Source: Isoetes taiwanensis
Taxonomy: Eukaryota; Streptophyta; Lycopodiopsida; Isoetales; Isoetaceae
Assembly: GCA_021234155.1 (NCBI GenBank)
Contig: JAJEKV010000042.1
Location: 731,864-795,863, forward strand
Direction of reading: 5' to 3'
DNA: 64,000 nt
This document shows positions 46,412 to 58,834 of this stretch, in pieces (position 1 is the stretch's first letter; every line of letters starts with the position of its first letter). The notes under the pieces are model-generated. The model saw nothing but the letters and a program-made list of their open reading frames with translations, had not been told where the DNA came from and made no database searches. Both the position numbers and the translations under genes were made by a program.

Positions 46412-46442
46412 AGACATAATCCCAATTTACTTGAATGATGGT
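46412..46442 (-). repeat. Right terminal inverted repeat
   Basis: Reverse complement reads ACCATCATTCAAGTAAAT then TGGGATTATGTCT, pairing with 32623-32654. It is followed by the TGAAG duplication at 46443-46447. Confidence 0.8.
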
Positions 46443-46447
46443 TGAAG

Positions 46448-48504
46448 GGAAATTTGCTTATGAGTCCAGATTTCTTCGGGTTTCTGATGATTGAGACTCC
46501 GATGTGGCAAATGATTCAGCAGGTACACAGTAGTATGGGCTGTCTCTCTCTAAAATTTGAGTGGTACATGCATGCCAAATAAAAGAGTGCGAATCATCTC
46601 AAGTAAGGTGCGATTGGCACGCTCAACTCCCCCATTCTGCTCTAGAGAGTAAGGAATAGAGAAATCATATTATACACCATGTTGAGAACAACAGTGCTAA
46701 AGATTCTGGAGTTGGATTCTCCTTCCCCATTAGTGCGAAGTGTAACTAGTTTAGATCCACTCAAGGGGGGTTCACTTTTGGGTGCCATACAATGTGCCTG
46801 AGTGACTTGTAGGGGGGTTTTTTGGACCCATTTCCACACGTATACGACGGAGTTAAGGGGGTTTTTGACCACTACTTGGAGTAAGTTTTGTATGGAAGGG
46901 GTCAAATTTGCCTTTCAAGAACCGTATACGGGGGTGTTTTTGGTCACCCTCTGCACGCACATGGCGTACCCCTTTTTGCATAAGTACATCCCCCGGGGAT
47001 CCACTGATGCATTCTGCAGAGGTGTGAAAAGATGTGAAGCAAGAGAATGTATCACTTTTGTGGGTCAAAAGATATAGAAATAGCTTTCCACTACAATCGT
47101 CAAGAAATATGAGGAAGTATTTATTACCATCAAAGATGGGTTCAGAAAAAAGGCCACAGAGATCGCTATGCACAAGCTGTAGTAGTTTGGTGGCAGAGCT
47201 GATGATTGGGAAATGCAGAAGGCATGGAGGAGATGCAAGCACGTTCAGGTGGAGATACAATATCAAGTTGACAGAGATTATCAATTTTGGTACCAGCGAG
47301 AAGGATGTGGCCATGAGCATTCTGAATTTTGCAATGATCAGAGAAGAAATGATCTTGAAGCCGGGCAGAGGGGAGTTTGCTGACAGAAAGAAGCTGCTTG
47401 TAGAGATCAGGCATATGAAGAACTTCGAGAGTGAGTTTTGGAATACCTGAGTGAAGGTGAAGAAGAACATTATTAGTGGCTATGCCATGTTGAGAATTGT
47501 TATCACCCATAAGAACAAGTCGTGGAGTAGACAAAGGATGATAAGAAGTGAGGATGTGACAGAGGAGTAACATGTGGCAGGTTGCTCCAGAATCCAAATA
47601 CCATGATTAGAGAGAGAGAGATACTGGATTCTTAAGCGTTGAACAAGAACTCAACAGGTGATTGTGGAGTGGCCAAGGTAGTTGAAAATTTGTCTTGTTC
47701 TTGAACAAGATTTCCATGCTTATGGATAAGATTCCCTTGCTCAATGTTGGTGGGGCGCTTGACTGGAGTAGGGGCAGTGCATTTGTTTGCAAAATGCCCA
47801 GCCTTGTGGTATCAATAGCATGTCATAGTATTGTAGTCAATCTTTGGGTGTCTGGGCTTAGAATCCATTAGCATGACTGAATCAGATGAAGGTCTGTGCT
47901 GGCCTTGATGAAGTGCCTCCGCCTTAATCTGATCTATAGTGACTCAAAAGAATAATATGAGAAACACCCTTCTAAATTGATGATGAAGCCCTCATAGGAT
48001 CGTGGAAGGCTGTTGAGAAGAAGACATACTTTTTCATCATTGGGGCATCAAGATCATCCAACATAGTTTTCATGGAGCAAATGTGAGAAATGGCATCTCC
48101 TCCTTCAGATAGGCGGAGTTCATATAGAGATTTTTGGAGGGCCAGGCGATTGCCTGCCATCTTGGAGGCATAGTAATTATCAAGAACAGCTAATATCTTG
48201 CTTGCAGTTATGGCTCTTTTTACCAATCTTGCAGGCATATCGCTCAGGCTAGTACAAATTAGTAACCAAGCCTTGCGGCCTTTTTCCAATGCACCAAGAT
48301 TCTCATTCGCCCCATCAAGGACGATTTCAATGTTACTGTTGCTAGAAGAAGCAGGAGCCATGTTTGTAGCAAAAACAATATCCCATAATTTCTTGTCTTC
48401 CAATATTATTTTTGGCGCCAACGCCACATTCGATAGTCTTTGCCTTCAAAACGAGGCAAAAGACGCCAGTCAAAGAAAGAAGAAAGATTCATGGCTGGAT
48501 CCAT
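46448..48504 (-). pseudogene. Copia-2 gag, protease, integrase N-part
   Basis: ATG at 48504 starts gag (NLSSFFDWRLLPRFEGKDY). After a frameshift it continues to LWDIVFATNMAP and KSLYELRLSEGGDAISHI. A decayed zinc knuckle (YHKAGHFANKC) lies near 47790-47825. Protease: MDSGATCHM at 47597. Pre-integrase zone, then integrase LQLVHSDLCGLFSEP and FLIFLDDCSGKLFLYL (c.47170-47060). The Glu block QNGGVERANRT lies near 46620 and the frame ends at the transposon insertion, where KQISL is cut. Many frameshifts and stops. Confidence 0.82.
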
Positions 48505-48574
48505 TTGGGCAGAAAAGAAAAAAGAGTGAAAAGAAGTTTCAATAAAAGAGGAGCTCAGTTCAGAGTATGACTTA

Positions 48575-49263
48575 TGGGCCGTTCACATGGGCCTTTTTTT
48601 AGCCCGCACTGAAACAGCGCTGGAGCAAACTTCAGCGGCTGAGAAATCTCTATTCAGCATCGCGCCGTTCATGGCGCGCGAGCTGAGCCTGAAATTTGGG
48701 CTCGGCTGATTCAGGGCTTACTCAGCTGGGAGGATTCAGCAGGGCAGCAAAACACATTCACATGAACCCATCAACGTGATTGCTGGAATCAGGGGGAAGA
48801 AACTAGCCGGAATGGACTACATATGAATGAATCGAATGAATAAACACTACAAACTTATCAAGAAGGCTGAATCCGTCCTTGTAATTCAGATCATCCATGT
48901 GTTTTTTGCCGTCTTGGCTCGATTTTTTCCTGATCTGGATTCCGCTCCTGCCATTCCTATTCAATTTCTGATCTCGATTTTTACAGCTTTCGGACTTGTT
49001 TTAACAATTGGGTTCTCTCAGATCTCAGATTGGCCTTTTCGAGCCTGGAATCCAAGAAAAGAAGCGAGGTCGATTCTTCAACGAGGTCGATTCATCCAAG
49101 CCGGTTTTATCGTGGCTGAAAAGCGGTGCCACCTACTGTTTCTAAAATCAGCTGATGCGATTTTCGGGTCAGCCCTATGTGAACGGCTACGGGGAAATTT
49201 TCTTCAGCGCAGGGCAGCTGGACTTCAGCCCCCGCAAAACTTCATGCCCATGTGATCGGCCCA
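48575..49263. mobile_element. PIF/Harbinger-like MITE
   Basis: 689 bp with terminal inverted repeats TGGGCCGTTCACATGGGC / TGGGCCGATCACATGGGC (one mismatch in 18) and a 3-bp TTA duplication at 48572-48574 and 49264-49266, the target preference of PIF/Harbinger elements. It lies in the Copia-2 leader between LTR and gag. A 142-codon frame (48827-49255, +) runs through most of it but has no transposase motif and is probably chance. Confidence 0.85.
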
Positions 49264-49300
49264 TTAGGCGGAGAATGCTATAGGTCGCGGGCCTATAGCC

Positions 49301-49580
49301 TGTTGCAAAAAATAGAGAAGAAATGGAGAAAAGTAACAGACCTATTGATAGAAAAAAGGAGAGAACAAGTAGTCAGCTGGTATGTCAGATGACTGGAACT
49401 CAGAACAAGACGTACAAAAACATACATAACTGAGAGTTGATCTATATCTTATACAGATCAAGTCCTAAATGGATCTATGCTAGAAATAGAAACTATTAAG
49501 TGTTGAGCAGTTTGATAACTGCCTGAGATTCCTTTTATTACTGCTCATCATGGTTAGGACTCAGATCGGTATCTGCAACA
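49301..49580 (-). repeat. Copia-2 5' LTR
   Basis: 280 bp, TGTTGCAA...TGCAACA, alignable with 30418-30645 apart from an extra 49-bp segment (c.49357-49405). No tRNA primer-binding motif follows on the minus strand. Instead there is CTATAGG-CCCGCGA-CCTATAG, an inverted repeat, so the leader has been altered. Confidence 0.85.
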
Positions 49581-50694
49581 CAGAAGAGCCCGAAACAAGA
49601 CCCCCAGACCAAGATGGTGATCTTCATGGTGAAGAGATTAATGAGAACTTATACGAGGTATATGGGTTGAGGATATTTTGCATTAGTTGTTCACCCTGCA
49701 GCAACAAGTTATATCACAGTTGTCTTTTGTTTATCAGCAGGTCGCCCTCAGTAATTTCGAACTGGCAATGTTTGATGGCCTAATTGTTCTATTAAAAGGG
49801 AAGTTAATGGTTCAAACACTGGTTTTGCTTTACTCCGCAATTTTGGAAGATTGTACCTTAGATCAGCAAGGCATTTCACCGCTTAGAGAGGATCTATGTA
49901 CAGATGCAACCGTTCATACACCAACCCCTAATGATGTAAACACAAGCTCCAAAAAAAGCTCCATGCACAGATGCCGCAATTCAAACTGAACTTACATAGC
50001 GGGGGGTCCAGGTCACAGGTTCATGTTTAGACACGGAGGCCGCGACACACTTCTTCACAGACATGATGCACATAAAAAGGCCAGGCACTTTCATGGCACA
50101 CAGAATAGGGAAACACAGACCAGATCGACCAAGCCATCTTCTAGTCTATTTTTTTGCGTCAGAAGACAGGTTATATATCCTACAGCATGGCAACCACCTC
50201 AAGGGTATCAACTTCTCTGTACAGGAGGACCTCTCCTTAGTACAGTTAAACCAGAACATGAGGAGTTGCACAAGGTGAGAGAGGCAAGGCGAGGCTTCAG
50301 AAAAAGTGGGTAGCCTATAGGGGAGGCATAACCCTTATTTGCGACGAATGGCCCAAAAACCCCTAGTTAGGTTATCTTTATTGCCTCCAACATCAATACT
50401 TATTTTTGGGTTGCCCAAAGGGCGAATCCTAGGTGTGGAGGAGATGAGCAAAGGTGTAAGAGGACGTATGAGATTTCTCATGAGAAAAGCCATGAGAGCT
50501 AGAGAGTAGATACCGTTCTAGTGTTTGCATGTTATTTTAATGTCCATAGGGGCTGTCTCGAACTGGACACATGCATATTGTAGGTGTGTTACCAGTAAAC
50601 CAAGGCCCAAGTGCAAAATATTATCAAACCTGAATTATATACGGTGGAATTCGTCAAAAAATAATGGGTATTTTGTAGTTTTTTTTTTTCGCCT
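49581..50694. other. Host sequence right of Copia-2; possible exon relic
   Basis: A frame at 49687-49989 reads QLSFVYQQVALSNFELAMFD and LIVLLKGKLMVQTLVLLY and looks protein-like, but no family is recognised and it has no clear partner exons. The remainder up to the eS6 promoter shows nothing clear. Confidence 0.3.
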
Positions 50695-50800
50695 AAACTT
50701 ATTCCGCCCTAGAAGAACCCTAAATCTCTATCTCTCGCGTCCTAAGAAAACCCTAAATCTCTCACCGTGCTGTTCCTTCCGGTGTGTAGCCAGGTTAGAC
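50695..50800 (+). promoter_or_regulatory. eS6 promoter/leader with two telo-boxes
   Basis: AACCCTAA at 50716-50723 and AAACCCTAAA at 50748-50757, interspersed with pyrimidine-rich CTCTATCTCTC and CTTCCGG. The telo-box (AAACCCTA) is a standard element near the start of plant ribosomal protein genes, and pyrimidine-rich starts are typical of growth-regulated mRNAs. The exact start site is not determinable. A leader intron between here and 51015 is possible. Confidence 0.65.
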
Positions 50801-51014
50801 GAACTCTTTGCTTTTGCTGCATGTGTTATTGTTTTGCAGTCATCTGTTTAGTTACAAACTCAGCAGAATCATGTTTAGAAAGTTTAGAAGCTACACTTTA
50901 TTTTCCTTCCTGAGAGGGCATGAGACTTCAAAATAATGCATATATAGCTTTTTACATAATTGAAGTGCTACAAATGTGGTTGCAGGTGCGCGCAGTGCCC
51001 CACCCTTGGCTGCT

Positions 51015-52274
51015 ATGAAGGTAGTCTTTCTTTTCTTTCTTCCCTCCCTTCGTTCGTTTCTTACCCTTTGGTAAGTATCTTCTGATGGTTTTGCTTGCTC
51101 GTTGTTACAGTTCAATATTGCCAATCCCACGACGGGATGTCAGAAAAAGCTTGAAATTGATGATGATCAAAAACTGTAAGTTTGTCTTTTGTGTCAAGAC
51201 CTTTGACTGTAGTTGCTCAGTCTTGAGGCCAATTTGCAGCCGTGTTTTTTATGACAAGCGGTTGGCTCAGGAAGTTAGTGGCGATGCATTAGGAGATGTG
51301 AGCCTACTTTTATGTACAATTATGCCTGTATATATTAGTTGTGTACTTTATACTAATTCCTGTTTTTGCAGGAATTCAAGGGTTACGTGTTCAAAATCAC
51401 AGGAGGCTGTGACAAGGATGGTTTTCCTATGAAGCAAGGAGTGCTCAAAACTGGGCGTGTCCGGCTTTTGATGCATAGAGGTAACAAGCTTGCTGGGAAG
51501 TTCTTGTTTTCATGTATCGCATCTATTTGAGCAAGGACTCGAGTTAGTAATTAACGGGTAACTATCTGTAAGGATAGGCACTCCATGCTTCCGAGGTCAT
51601 GGACGACGAGATGGTGAGCGGAGAAGAAAATCAGTAAGAGGATGCATCGTTAGCCACGATCTTTCAGTTTTGAATCTTGTGATTGTGAAGCAAGGTAAGT
51701 TTTTTGTTACCTATTTATTGCATTTCAACAAAGTTTCTTATCCAAAATTTTGTAGGCGAGAACCATCTCCCTGGTTTGACTGATATGGAGAAGCCAAGAA
51801 TGCGTGGTCCGAAAAGAGCAAACAAGATTCGGAAGCTTTTTAACTTGTCAAAGGAAGATGATGTGACAAAGTATGTAAATACATACAGGAGGACATGGGT
51901 GACTGAATCAGGTGATTTTGTACTTAGACTACTTCTGTAATTGGATTGTTTGAGCTGTTGATGTGTTGTGTCAGTATTTTTTTTTTCTTGAACCATTGAA
52001 GCCTAAGATTTGTATGTTGAAATTTGATGCCCTTGCAGGCAAGAAGCGCAGTAAAGCACCTAAGATTCAGCGCCTTGTTACTCCTTTAACACTTCAAAGG
52101 AAACGTGCTCGCAAAGCTGAGAAAAAGAAGAGATGTGCCAAGGCCAAAGCTGAGGCAGCTGAATATCAGAAACTCCTCTCTCATCGTTTGAAGGAGCAGA
52201 GAGAGCATAGGACTGCGAGTTTGGCAAAAAAGAGGGCTTCACGGCTTTCAGTGGCATCCAAAGGTTCCAGTTAA
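51015..52274 (+). CDS. RPS6: Ribosomal protein eS6, seven coding exons
   Basis: 40S subunit protein and target of S6 kinase. Coding exons: 51015-51020 (ATGAAG only), 51111-51175, 51240-51297, 51372-51480, 51578-51694, 51756-51911, 52039-52274; together 747 nt, 248 residues plus stop, the family's usual length. All introns are GT/AG and short (63-127 bases). Exon 2 reads [20 protein letters not shown]. Later come [75 protein letters not shown] and [16 protein letters not shown]. The C-terminal tail is basic with [10 protein letters not shown], a likely kinase target region. No lesion is seen, so it is probably the functional gene. Confidence 0.96.
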
Positions 52275-52796
52275 GAACTTCTGTTGCAGCTTGCGTTTGT
52301 GCTATTTTACTTTGATAAAGTTGGAGATACATTACATGAGCAAAGTTGGGATTCTCTTTTATCATAATTTTGTGGTCTATTGCAAGCATTAAGCGGCTTG
52401 AAGCTTTTTTGTTGTAAACTCTGGCTTTTTGTTGATATAGCTGATCCATAGTATTTGCTTTTTGTTCCAGCCAATACTCATGGTATTATCTTTCTCATAT
52501 AGTGATAGGTTAACACCGCACAATATATTAATGCCAACATCTTATGCTATTTATGTTATTAAGAGATATACAAAAGTACAGTGATATAGACTGCAGTGGA
52601 TGTATGATATCAGACAATATTCTTGCTGGAAGAAAGATATTTCTGAACGTAACTTTCATACACATGCTATAGAAACACGAGTCAAACTGCAGTGACAGTA
52701 GTAATGTTTTTGAAAGCTTAGGTTTAAACTTATGGATTATTAGAGCACGCCTGTGGATCTGGTCATTAGCAGAACACACCTATGGATCATCAGTTT
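52275..52796. other. 3' flank of eS6
   Basis: 3' UTR and intergenic DNA up to the LINE-2 target site. No other gene seen. Confidence 0.5.
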
Positions 52797-52808
52797 AAAC
52801 TTCCTATG
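52797..52808. other. LINE-2 target-site duplication (left)
   Basis: AAACTTCCTATG, repeated at 60279-60290 directly after the poly-A tail. Confidence 0.85.
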
Positions 52809-52862
52809 GGATTGGACCTGAAACGGATGGCGCTTAGGGTTGGCGCCTAGGTAAGCGAGGTT

Positions 52863-55168
52863 TTGGCTATGGAGGGCCAACAGGTCCAACAGGGCCATGG
52901 TACGGACAACAGCAGAGGTGACATGGATTGTAACAAGAAAGAGGGACAGATTGGGAATGTGAATGGGCAGATTGCAGGTACAGGGTCCCAGGTTTTAGAT
53001 TTGGGGGGGACCACTGGACCCAGAGTTCGAGAATCAGAAGAGGTACAGCCCGGGTCAGAAAGGGACACTTTGGATCATAAGAATGAGCTTATTTCATTAT
53101 GTTGAAAGATGTCAAATCACGAAATGCTTCAAATCTTAGACCTTGTAAAACTCTTGGTGGGTACTGAACGCTCCGAAAAACAGAGTAACTTTATAGCGTT
53201 TGGAAGTTGAGTGGTGGATCTTAAACAAATGGAGAACCAAATGGAGAACCAGAGGATTACCCGAACTCGGACAGGGATCCATTTGGTCCAGATGCAGTCA
53301 CAAATCGTTCAACCCATATTGGACGCAATTAACAAAGATCAAAAGCAAATCTTGAAGTCTCGCATCTTGAAGCAGAAACCAGAGTTCAAAGGTATACCTT
53401 GTCTTAAGCATTCTTTTGTGCCTAATAGATTAAGAGCTTTAGAATCCAATGCGGTCATTGGGTGCATCAGACATGAGGGGGTTAAATTGGGATCGATTAG
53501 AACTGAACTCAGTAAGATGGATAAGAGAGTGGAGATCACTGGCATGTACTGGCTGGATTTTCCTTTTTTTGTTGTTGAATGCGCCAATGAGAAAGTGGTG
53601 CAGTATTTGCTAAAACAAGGGACTATATATAAAGCAAATACCCAGTTCTATTTCCAAAAGTCCACAAAACCTAGAACAATTGTTCCATCCCGCAGCTTGC
53701 TCTGTGCAAGGTTTAAGTCCAATATATTGGCATGAAGACATCTTCAAAAACCTTTTCCATGGGATTGGAGATTATATAGGATGTGAACGAGTCTTGAAAC
53801 GGGCCCCAAAAGTATGGATTCAATTGGATATTCTGAAACCTGTTCCTAAGCAATTGGAGTATCGGGATTATTTTGAAAACCCTAAGACTCTGAAACTGAA
53901 TTGGACGGGATTGCCTACTCCATGTAGCATATGTGGCATCAGGCTACATGGTGGAGGAGTTTGTAAGGGTAAGTGGATAAAAAATGAGGTGGTCCCACAA
54001 GTGCAACATGCACAAGTACAAAGACAAGCCTGTCAGGGTTGGTTGGGAGCAAAACCACCTGGCAGGTCTGGAAGGGGATCACATGGGAGACAGAGTAAAT
54101 AGGGATCAAAGGAAGATGACTGATGAACAGTACAAAGTAGGTTGGACTCCTGTCACAAAGAAAAAGAATAACAATGGGAGTGCAAATAGAATAGCCAAAA
54201 AACAGGCTGTAAGGAAACAGATGGAAGAGATCCAAACTACCAGAAAGAAAAATAAACAGGAAAAAAGAGAATGGAGGAGAAAAATCCAGGATACTAAACT
54301 ATGTAGTCAAATCAAGGTCCTTGTAAGTCCAAACCATGGTCAGGCTAGTACTGTAAACCCATGTGGCCAAGGAATTGATGAGGAGGAAGTGATTAATGGC
54401 TAGGGGATTAGTTCTAATCAAGTCAATGGCCCTATAAGTCTAGTTGACCATGGTCAAACTGGCCAGGGAGTGACTTTGGTCAAGACTAAAGACCTTATAA
54501 GTCCATTAGACATAAAGGCTCAAAAAGGTAAGGAGATTATAAATGGAGGCCTTACCATTACTCCAGCTCATCTGATGAGGAGTTGTAAGTTAACCATTAT
54601 GGAGACTAATCTCCCTCCAATTAATGAATACCCTGAATCTTCTGAATCAGAGGTGTCCACTGGAGGCACCCTATTGCTAAGGGAGGAAGCTTCTAAAACC
54701 AATAAAATAGAGTCTCCAGTTCTTCCAAACAAAATGGATTTTAACACTCCATATAAAGAAAATGAAGATAAAACCCAGGTTGAAGGAGATCTTGTGGAAA
54801 CTGAGATGCATGAGGTTCTTCTGAAGATAATGGAGGCAGATGAACGGTTAATGGAGGTGCCAAATACCCTAGATACAGAAGTTGTTCCATGTACCCCTAT
54901 GGAGAAGTATCAGACACCAGCTCCAGCTAAAGAAATTTTTAAATTCTTCACTAAATCCCCCATGGAAGGAGGCACAGAAGAATTGAATCTCGAAGTTGAG
55001 GATACTGAGGAGCCCTATGAAGAGACCATGGAGAAGACTATTGAAAAGGAGCCTGAGGAAGATAACTATTTTACTCCCATGATTAAAAAGAGCAAGAAGG
55101 GACAGGTCACAAAAAATAGTCCAGCTTTCAACCTTAGGGTTCAGCCTAGGAAAAAATACCTTGTTTGA
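52863..55168 (+). pseudogene. LINE-2 ORF1 (DUF4283-like, CCHC knuckle)
   Basis: Broken over several frames: 52863-53105 (Gly/Gln-rich leader), 53211-53735, 53680-54102, 53984-54403 and 54470-55168. The RRM-like part reads VKLGSIRTELSKMDKRVEI, YWLDFPFFVVECANEKVVQY and VWIQLDILKPVP. A knuckle CSICGIRLHGGGVC has the same C-x2-C-x4-H-x4-C spacing as LINE-1. The C-terminal part is acidic/Lys-rich. Its TGA overlaps the ORF2 ATG by one base (TGATG at 55166), suggesting termination-reinitiation. Confidence 0.75.
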
Positions 55169-58100
55169 TGGAAATTGTTACCTGGAACATGAGGGGAATT
55201 AAGGCCCCCCTAAAAAGGAAAAGAGCTTTTATAGCCATACGAGAAATGAAAGCAGATATTGTAATGCTACAGGAACACAGATTATCCAATTTTGAAGCTG
55301 ATAAACTGGGTAGTTGGATCAACCCTGGAGGGGATTCAGTCTGGGGAGAAGCAGATGGCACTAAAGGAGGAATTTGCACCACATGGAGCAAATTCAAATG
55401 CAGACAAAAATATGTCCACCCATCATGGAGATGGACTGTTGCAGTTCTAGAGTTTGGGAAAGAAATAGTTGGCATCATCAATGTTTATGCCTCTACTGAT
55501 CCTGCTGAGAGGGAGAGTCAGTGGATTGATATGGATAATTGGCTGCAGACACAAAGATTTAATAACATTCTGATGGCAGGAGATTTTAACAATACACCAG
55601 CCTAGGATCAAAAATTAGGGAAGAAGATAAATATGACCACTAAGGAGAGAGTAAGTTGGGATAAGCTCATGGAAAATTTTTGTTATATTCCTCCTTCCTC
55701 ATCCAACATCTACTCTTGGAGTAATAATAGAAAAGGAGATCAAAGGGTATATTGTTTGTTGGACAGATTTTATGTCAACAATAAGTCAGTGATAGATTGG
55801 GATCATGTTACTGTCACATGTGATATGGGAAACTCGATCTCAGACCATTATCCTCAGATCTTGGAAAACATAGATGGAGCTCAAAAAGGAGGGGAAATAT
55901 CCCATTCAAAGTCAATACAGATTTGTTGAAAAACAAGACTTTCTGCCAGGAATTCACAGCATATTACAACTCTCTCCCAGCAGTTCAAAAAACCGAGTCC
56001 ATGAAAAGTTTTCTGGATAAAGTGAAAAAATGCAAAGCCTGGATAAAAATTTGGGAGAAAAAGTGGCATATGGAGAAGAAAAGGCAAAAGCAGACAATCT
56101 ATAATGAGATTAAGCTGATTAGGAAAGAACTTTTCTTGGATAAAAACAATGTGGCTTTACAGGAAAAAGAAGGAACTCTAGAAATGCAAGTTAAAGGCAT
56201 TGAAGAAGTGGAAGCTAGGGCCCTTGCAGTCAGAAGTAAATGTACTTACATCAATCATATGGACAAAGGGAGTTCTGCCTTCTTTTTTAGAGCAGCCAAA
56301 AGTAGAATTTTGAACAATGGCATTATGAAGGTTAGGGACCAAAATGATAAGTGGATTGAAGGTCAACAGGGAATTGAAATTTCTTTCATAAAGGATATAC
56401 TAAACTATTTGCTGAGCTGCCAGTGGACCAGATCAAATTACAGGAGTTCTTTGACAAAATCCCACGGGGACATAGGAGATGAGGAGATTCTTAAGACCCC
56501 AGTTGAACATGAGATTCTCGATACTCTTAGGGGAATGGCCACAAGGAAAAGCCCTGGACCAGATGGTTTCCAGCCAGAATTCTATGTGGAATTCTGGGAG
56601 ATCATGAAAGATGACCTGGTTATATTCTTTCAAGGGGCCTGGAAAGCCAAACAGTTGAACCCTGCCATAAATGCTGGCCATATTGCCTTAGTTCCTAAGG
56701 TAGATAATGCTGAGGGGTTAGGAGACTGGAGACCAATTACCCTCACTAACTCCACATATAAGGTGTTGGCCAAAATTCTAGCAAACAGAATCAAAGGAGC
56801 TCTCATGGAGATCATTAGCTCCTGCCAATCTGCTTTCCTTCCCAATAGAAATATTCTGGATGGGCTACTGAGGGGCTACATTGGAACAGACTTTCTAATC
56901 AAGGTTGCATGCTCCTAAAACTGGACTTTAGGAGGGCATATGACACCATCAACTGGAGCTTTCTTCAAAAAGCAATGGGACACTTGGGATTTTCAGACAT
57001 GGTCTATCAAAAGGTATGGGGTATGAATATTACTGCATCCTCTGCTCTTTTGATTAATGGTACTCCCTCCAAACTATTTGAGTGTAGAAGGGGTGTGAGG
57101 CAAGGATGCCCTTTGGCTCCATATTTGTTTCTCATTGTTGCTGATATGGTAACCAGGATGGCTCTTAGCCTGCAGGACACCCAAAGGATAAAGTGTTTAA
57201 ATCTTCCAAAAGATGCAGGAGCTTTTGTATTGATGCAGTATGCAGATGACACATTTGCCTTCCTGAAACAAGGTGATGATAGTCTCAAAAACTTTTTGGA
57301 AGCACTCAGATATTTTGGAGAAGTGTCAGGTGTGCTCCTAAACAAAGGAAAAAGTGCTATAATTCTTGACACTTTGGAAACAGAATTGGAGGGTATCAGG
57401 ATTATTGGGAACAAGGAGGCTACCAAGATTCTTGGCATCCCAATTGCTCTTAATATGTCAATTCAGGGTCTATGGAACTCAATTGTCACAAGGATCAAAA
57501 AGAGATTGCTAATGTACCCTTCTTCCCTTTCTTTGGCTGGGAGAGTGGAAATTGCAAATGCTGTCATTGCAAGCACCCATGTATTCTTCTCCTCAGCTTT
57601 GGTGGCAGATAGAGCCTCATATAGAAATATTGAAATAGCCTTAAGGAAGTTTATTTGGCAGGGATCTCATAAGGTTGCTTGGAGTGATCTTATCAAACCA
57701 AAAAAACAAGGGGGTTTGGGGTGTAAGGATCTGTTTATCCAAGCACAGGCTCTGGCTGCTAAGATGATATGGAGGGCAATCTATGCAAAAAACACTTCTC
57801 CTGCTCTAAAACTTGTTCAGTATTGGGTGGAGGTATCCCACCCAGTAGGAAGCCACACCCTAAGATATCAATTACCTGACTCTGCTTTCTTTCAATTATC
57901 TCCATGTACAGGTACTTCGAATATGATCAGGAAAATGATGGCAGCTTGGAATGAGGCTGCATTATGCTATAGGTCCCCAGAGATTAATACCAGATGCAAG
58001 GACATTAAAATGTTTTGGCACCCTAAATTTGTTTCTGAAGAAATAGGATGTATGGCCTTCAAGCATCCACAAAAATACATGCAATGGTATAGAGCTGGGT

Positions 58101-58834
58101 TCTGGACTATAGAAGACCTGAGAACGAATGACAGATGGATCAGCTGGGAGGAATTGCAGGTTAAGATCAGGGGTTCAGATATTGATAAACAAATATTTAG
58201 GAAGTTTATGGAATGAGCATCAGGAGTTGGCAAATGTTTCCAACCATTGGAATTTGAACCAAAAGGAAGGATAGTGTCAAGGACATATATATAGGATTAA
58301 TGAAATTGAAACCTTCCAGGGCAAATTCTCTATGGCAGCGTGAGGAAGAACAGTTGACAGATACATGTAAAAAAGGCTGGAAAACATATCTGGCAAATAA
58401 GATAAAGGTCTTTAGATGGCTGGTCTTACATCAAAGCCTCCATACCAATGAAGTTAGGAGCAAATATAATACCACAGTGAGTAAGGAATGCCCTATGGGA
58501 TGTGGCTTCAAAGAGACCTCAAATCATGTCTTTGAATGCCCATGGTTGAAGAAGTTCTGGACCTGGACCTCACAACTAAATCGAGGGTCCCCGGATTGCT
58601 TGAAGAAATTTCTAGATGCTGATTCGAAAATTGTGAATACTACCAAAGCTCTTTGCTGCTGGATCATTTGGAAGCATAGGAATCGAGTAGCCATGGAAAA
58701 AAAGAATCCAAACTTGATCTGGCTAAAAAGTTGCTTTCTGTCCCTGTTGGCAGAGGCTGCCATGGCTCACAAACAACAAAAAGGGAAAAAATATGACAGG
58801 GAATGGGATAGGATTGGAACTTATAAAGGTTGTT
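55168..58834 (+). pseudogene. LINE-2 ORF2: endonuclease, RT, zinc finger
   Basis: MEIVTWNMRGIKAPLKRKRA starts the APE-type endonuclease (MLQEHRLSNF; MAGDFNNTPA, then a TAG at 55605; SDHYPQILEN). Linker, then RT: PGPDGFQPEFYVEFW, WRPITLTNSTYKVLAKILANR, LLKLDFRRAYDTINW, GVRQGCPLAPYLFLI and MQYADDTFAFLK. The zf-RVT reads CPMGCGFKETSNHVFEC. Frameshifts near 55920 and 56905 and stops near 55605 and 58216-58300. The C-terminus (YDREWDRIGTYKG) is cut by the TIR element at 58835. Confidence 0.87.

Noticed and set aside
48827-49255. 142-codon frame in the Harbinger-like MITE
   Set aside because: No transposase or Myb-like motif; the element is only 689 bp, and such a frame is expected now and then by chance.
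52797-52808. Idea that LINE-2 ended at the zinc finger near 58980
   Set aside because: The poly-A tail at 60256 and the 12-bp target duplication show that the element continues beyond the TIR insertion.
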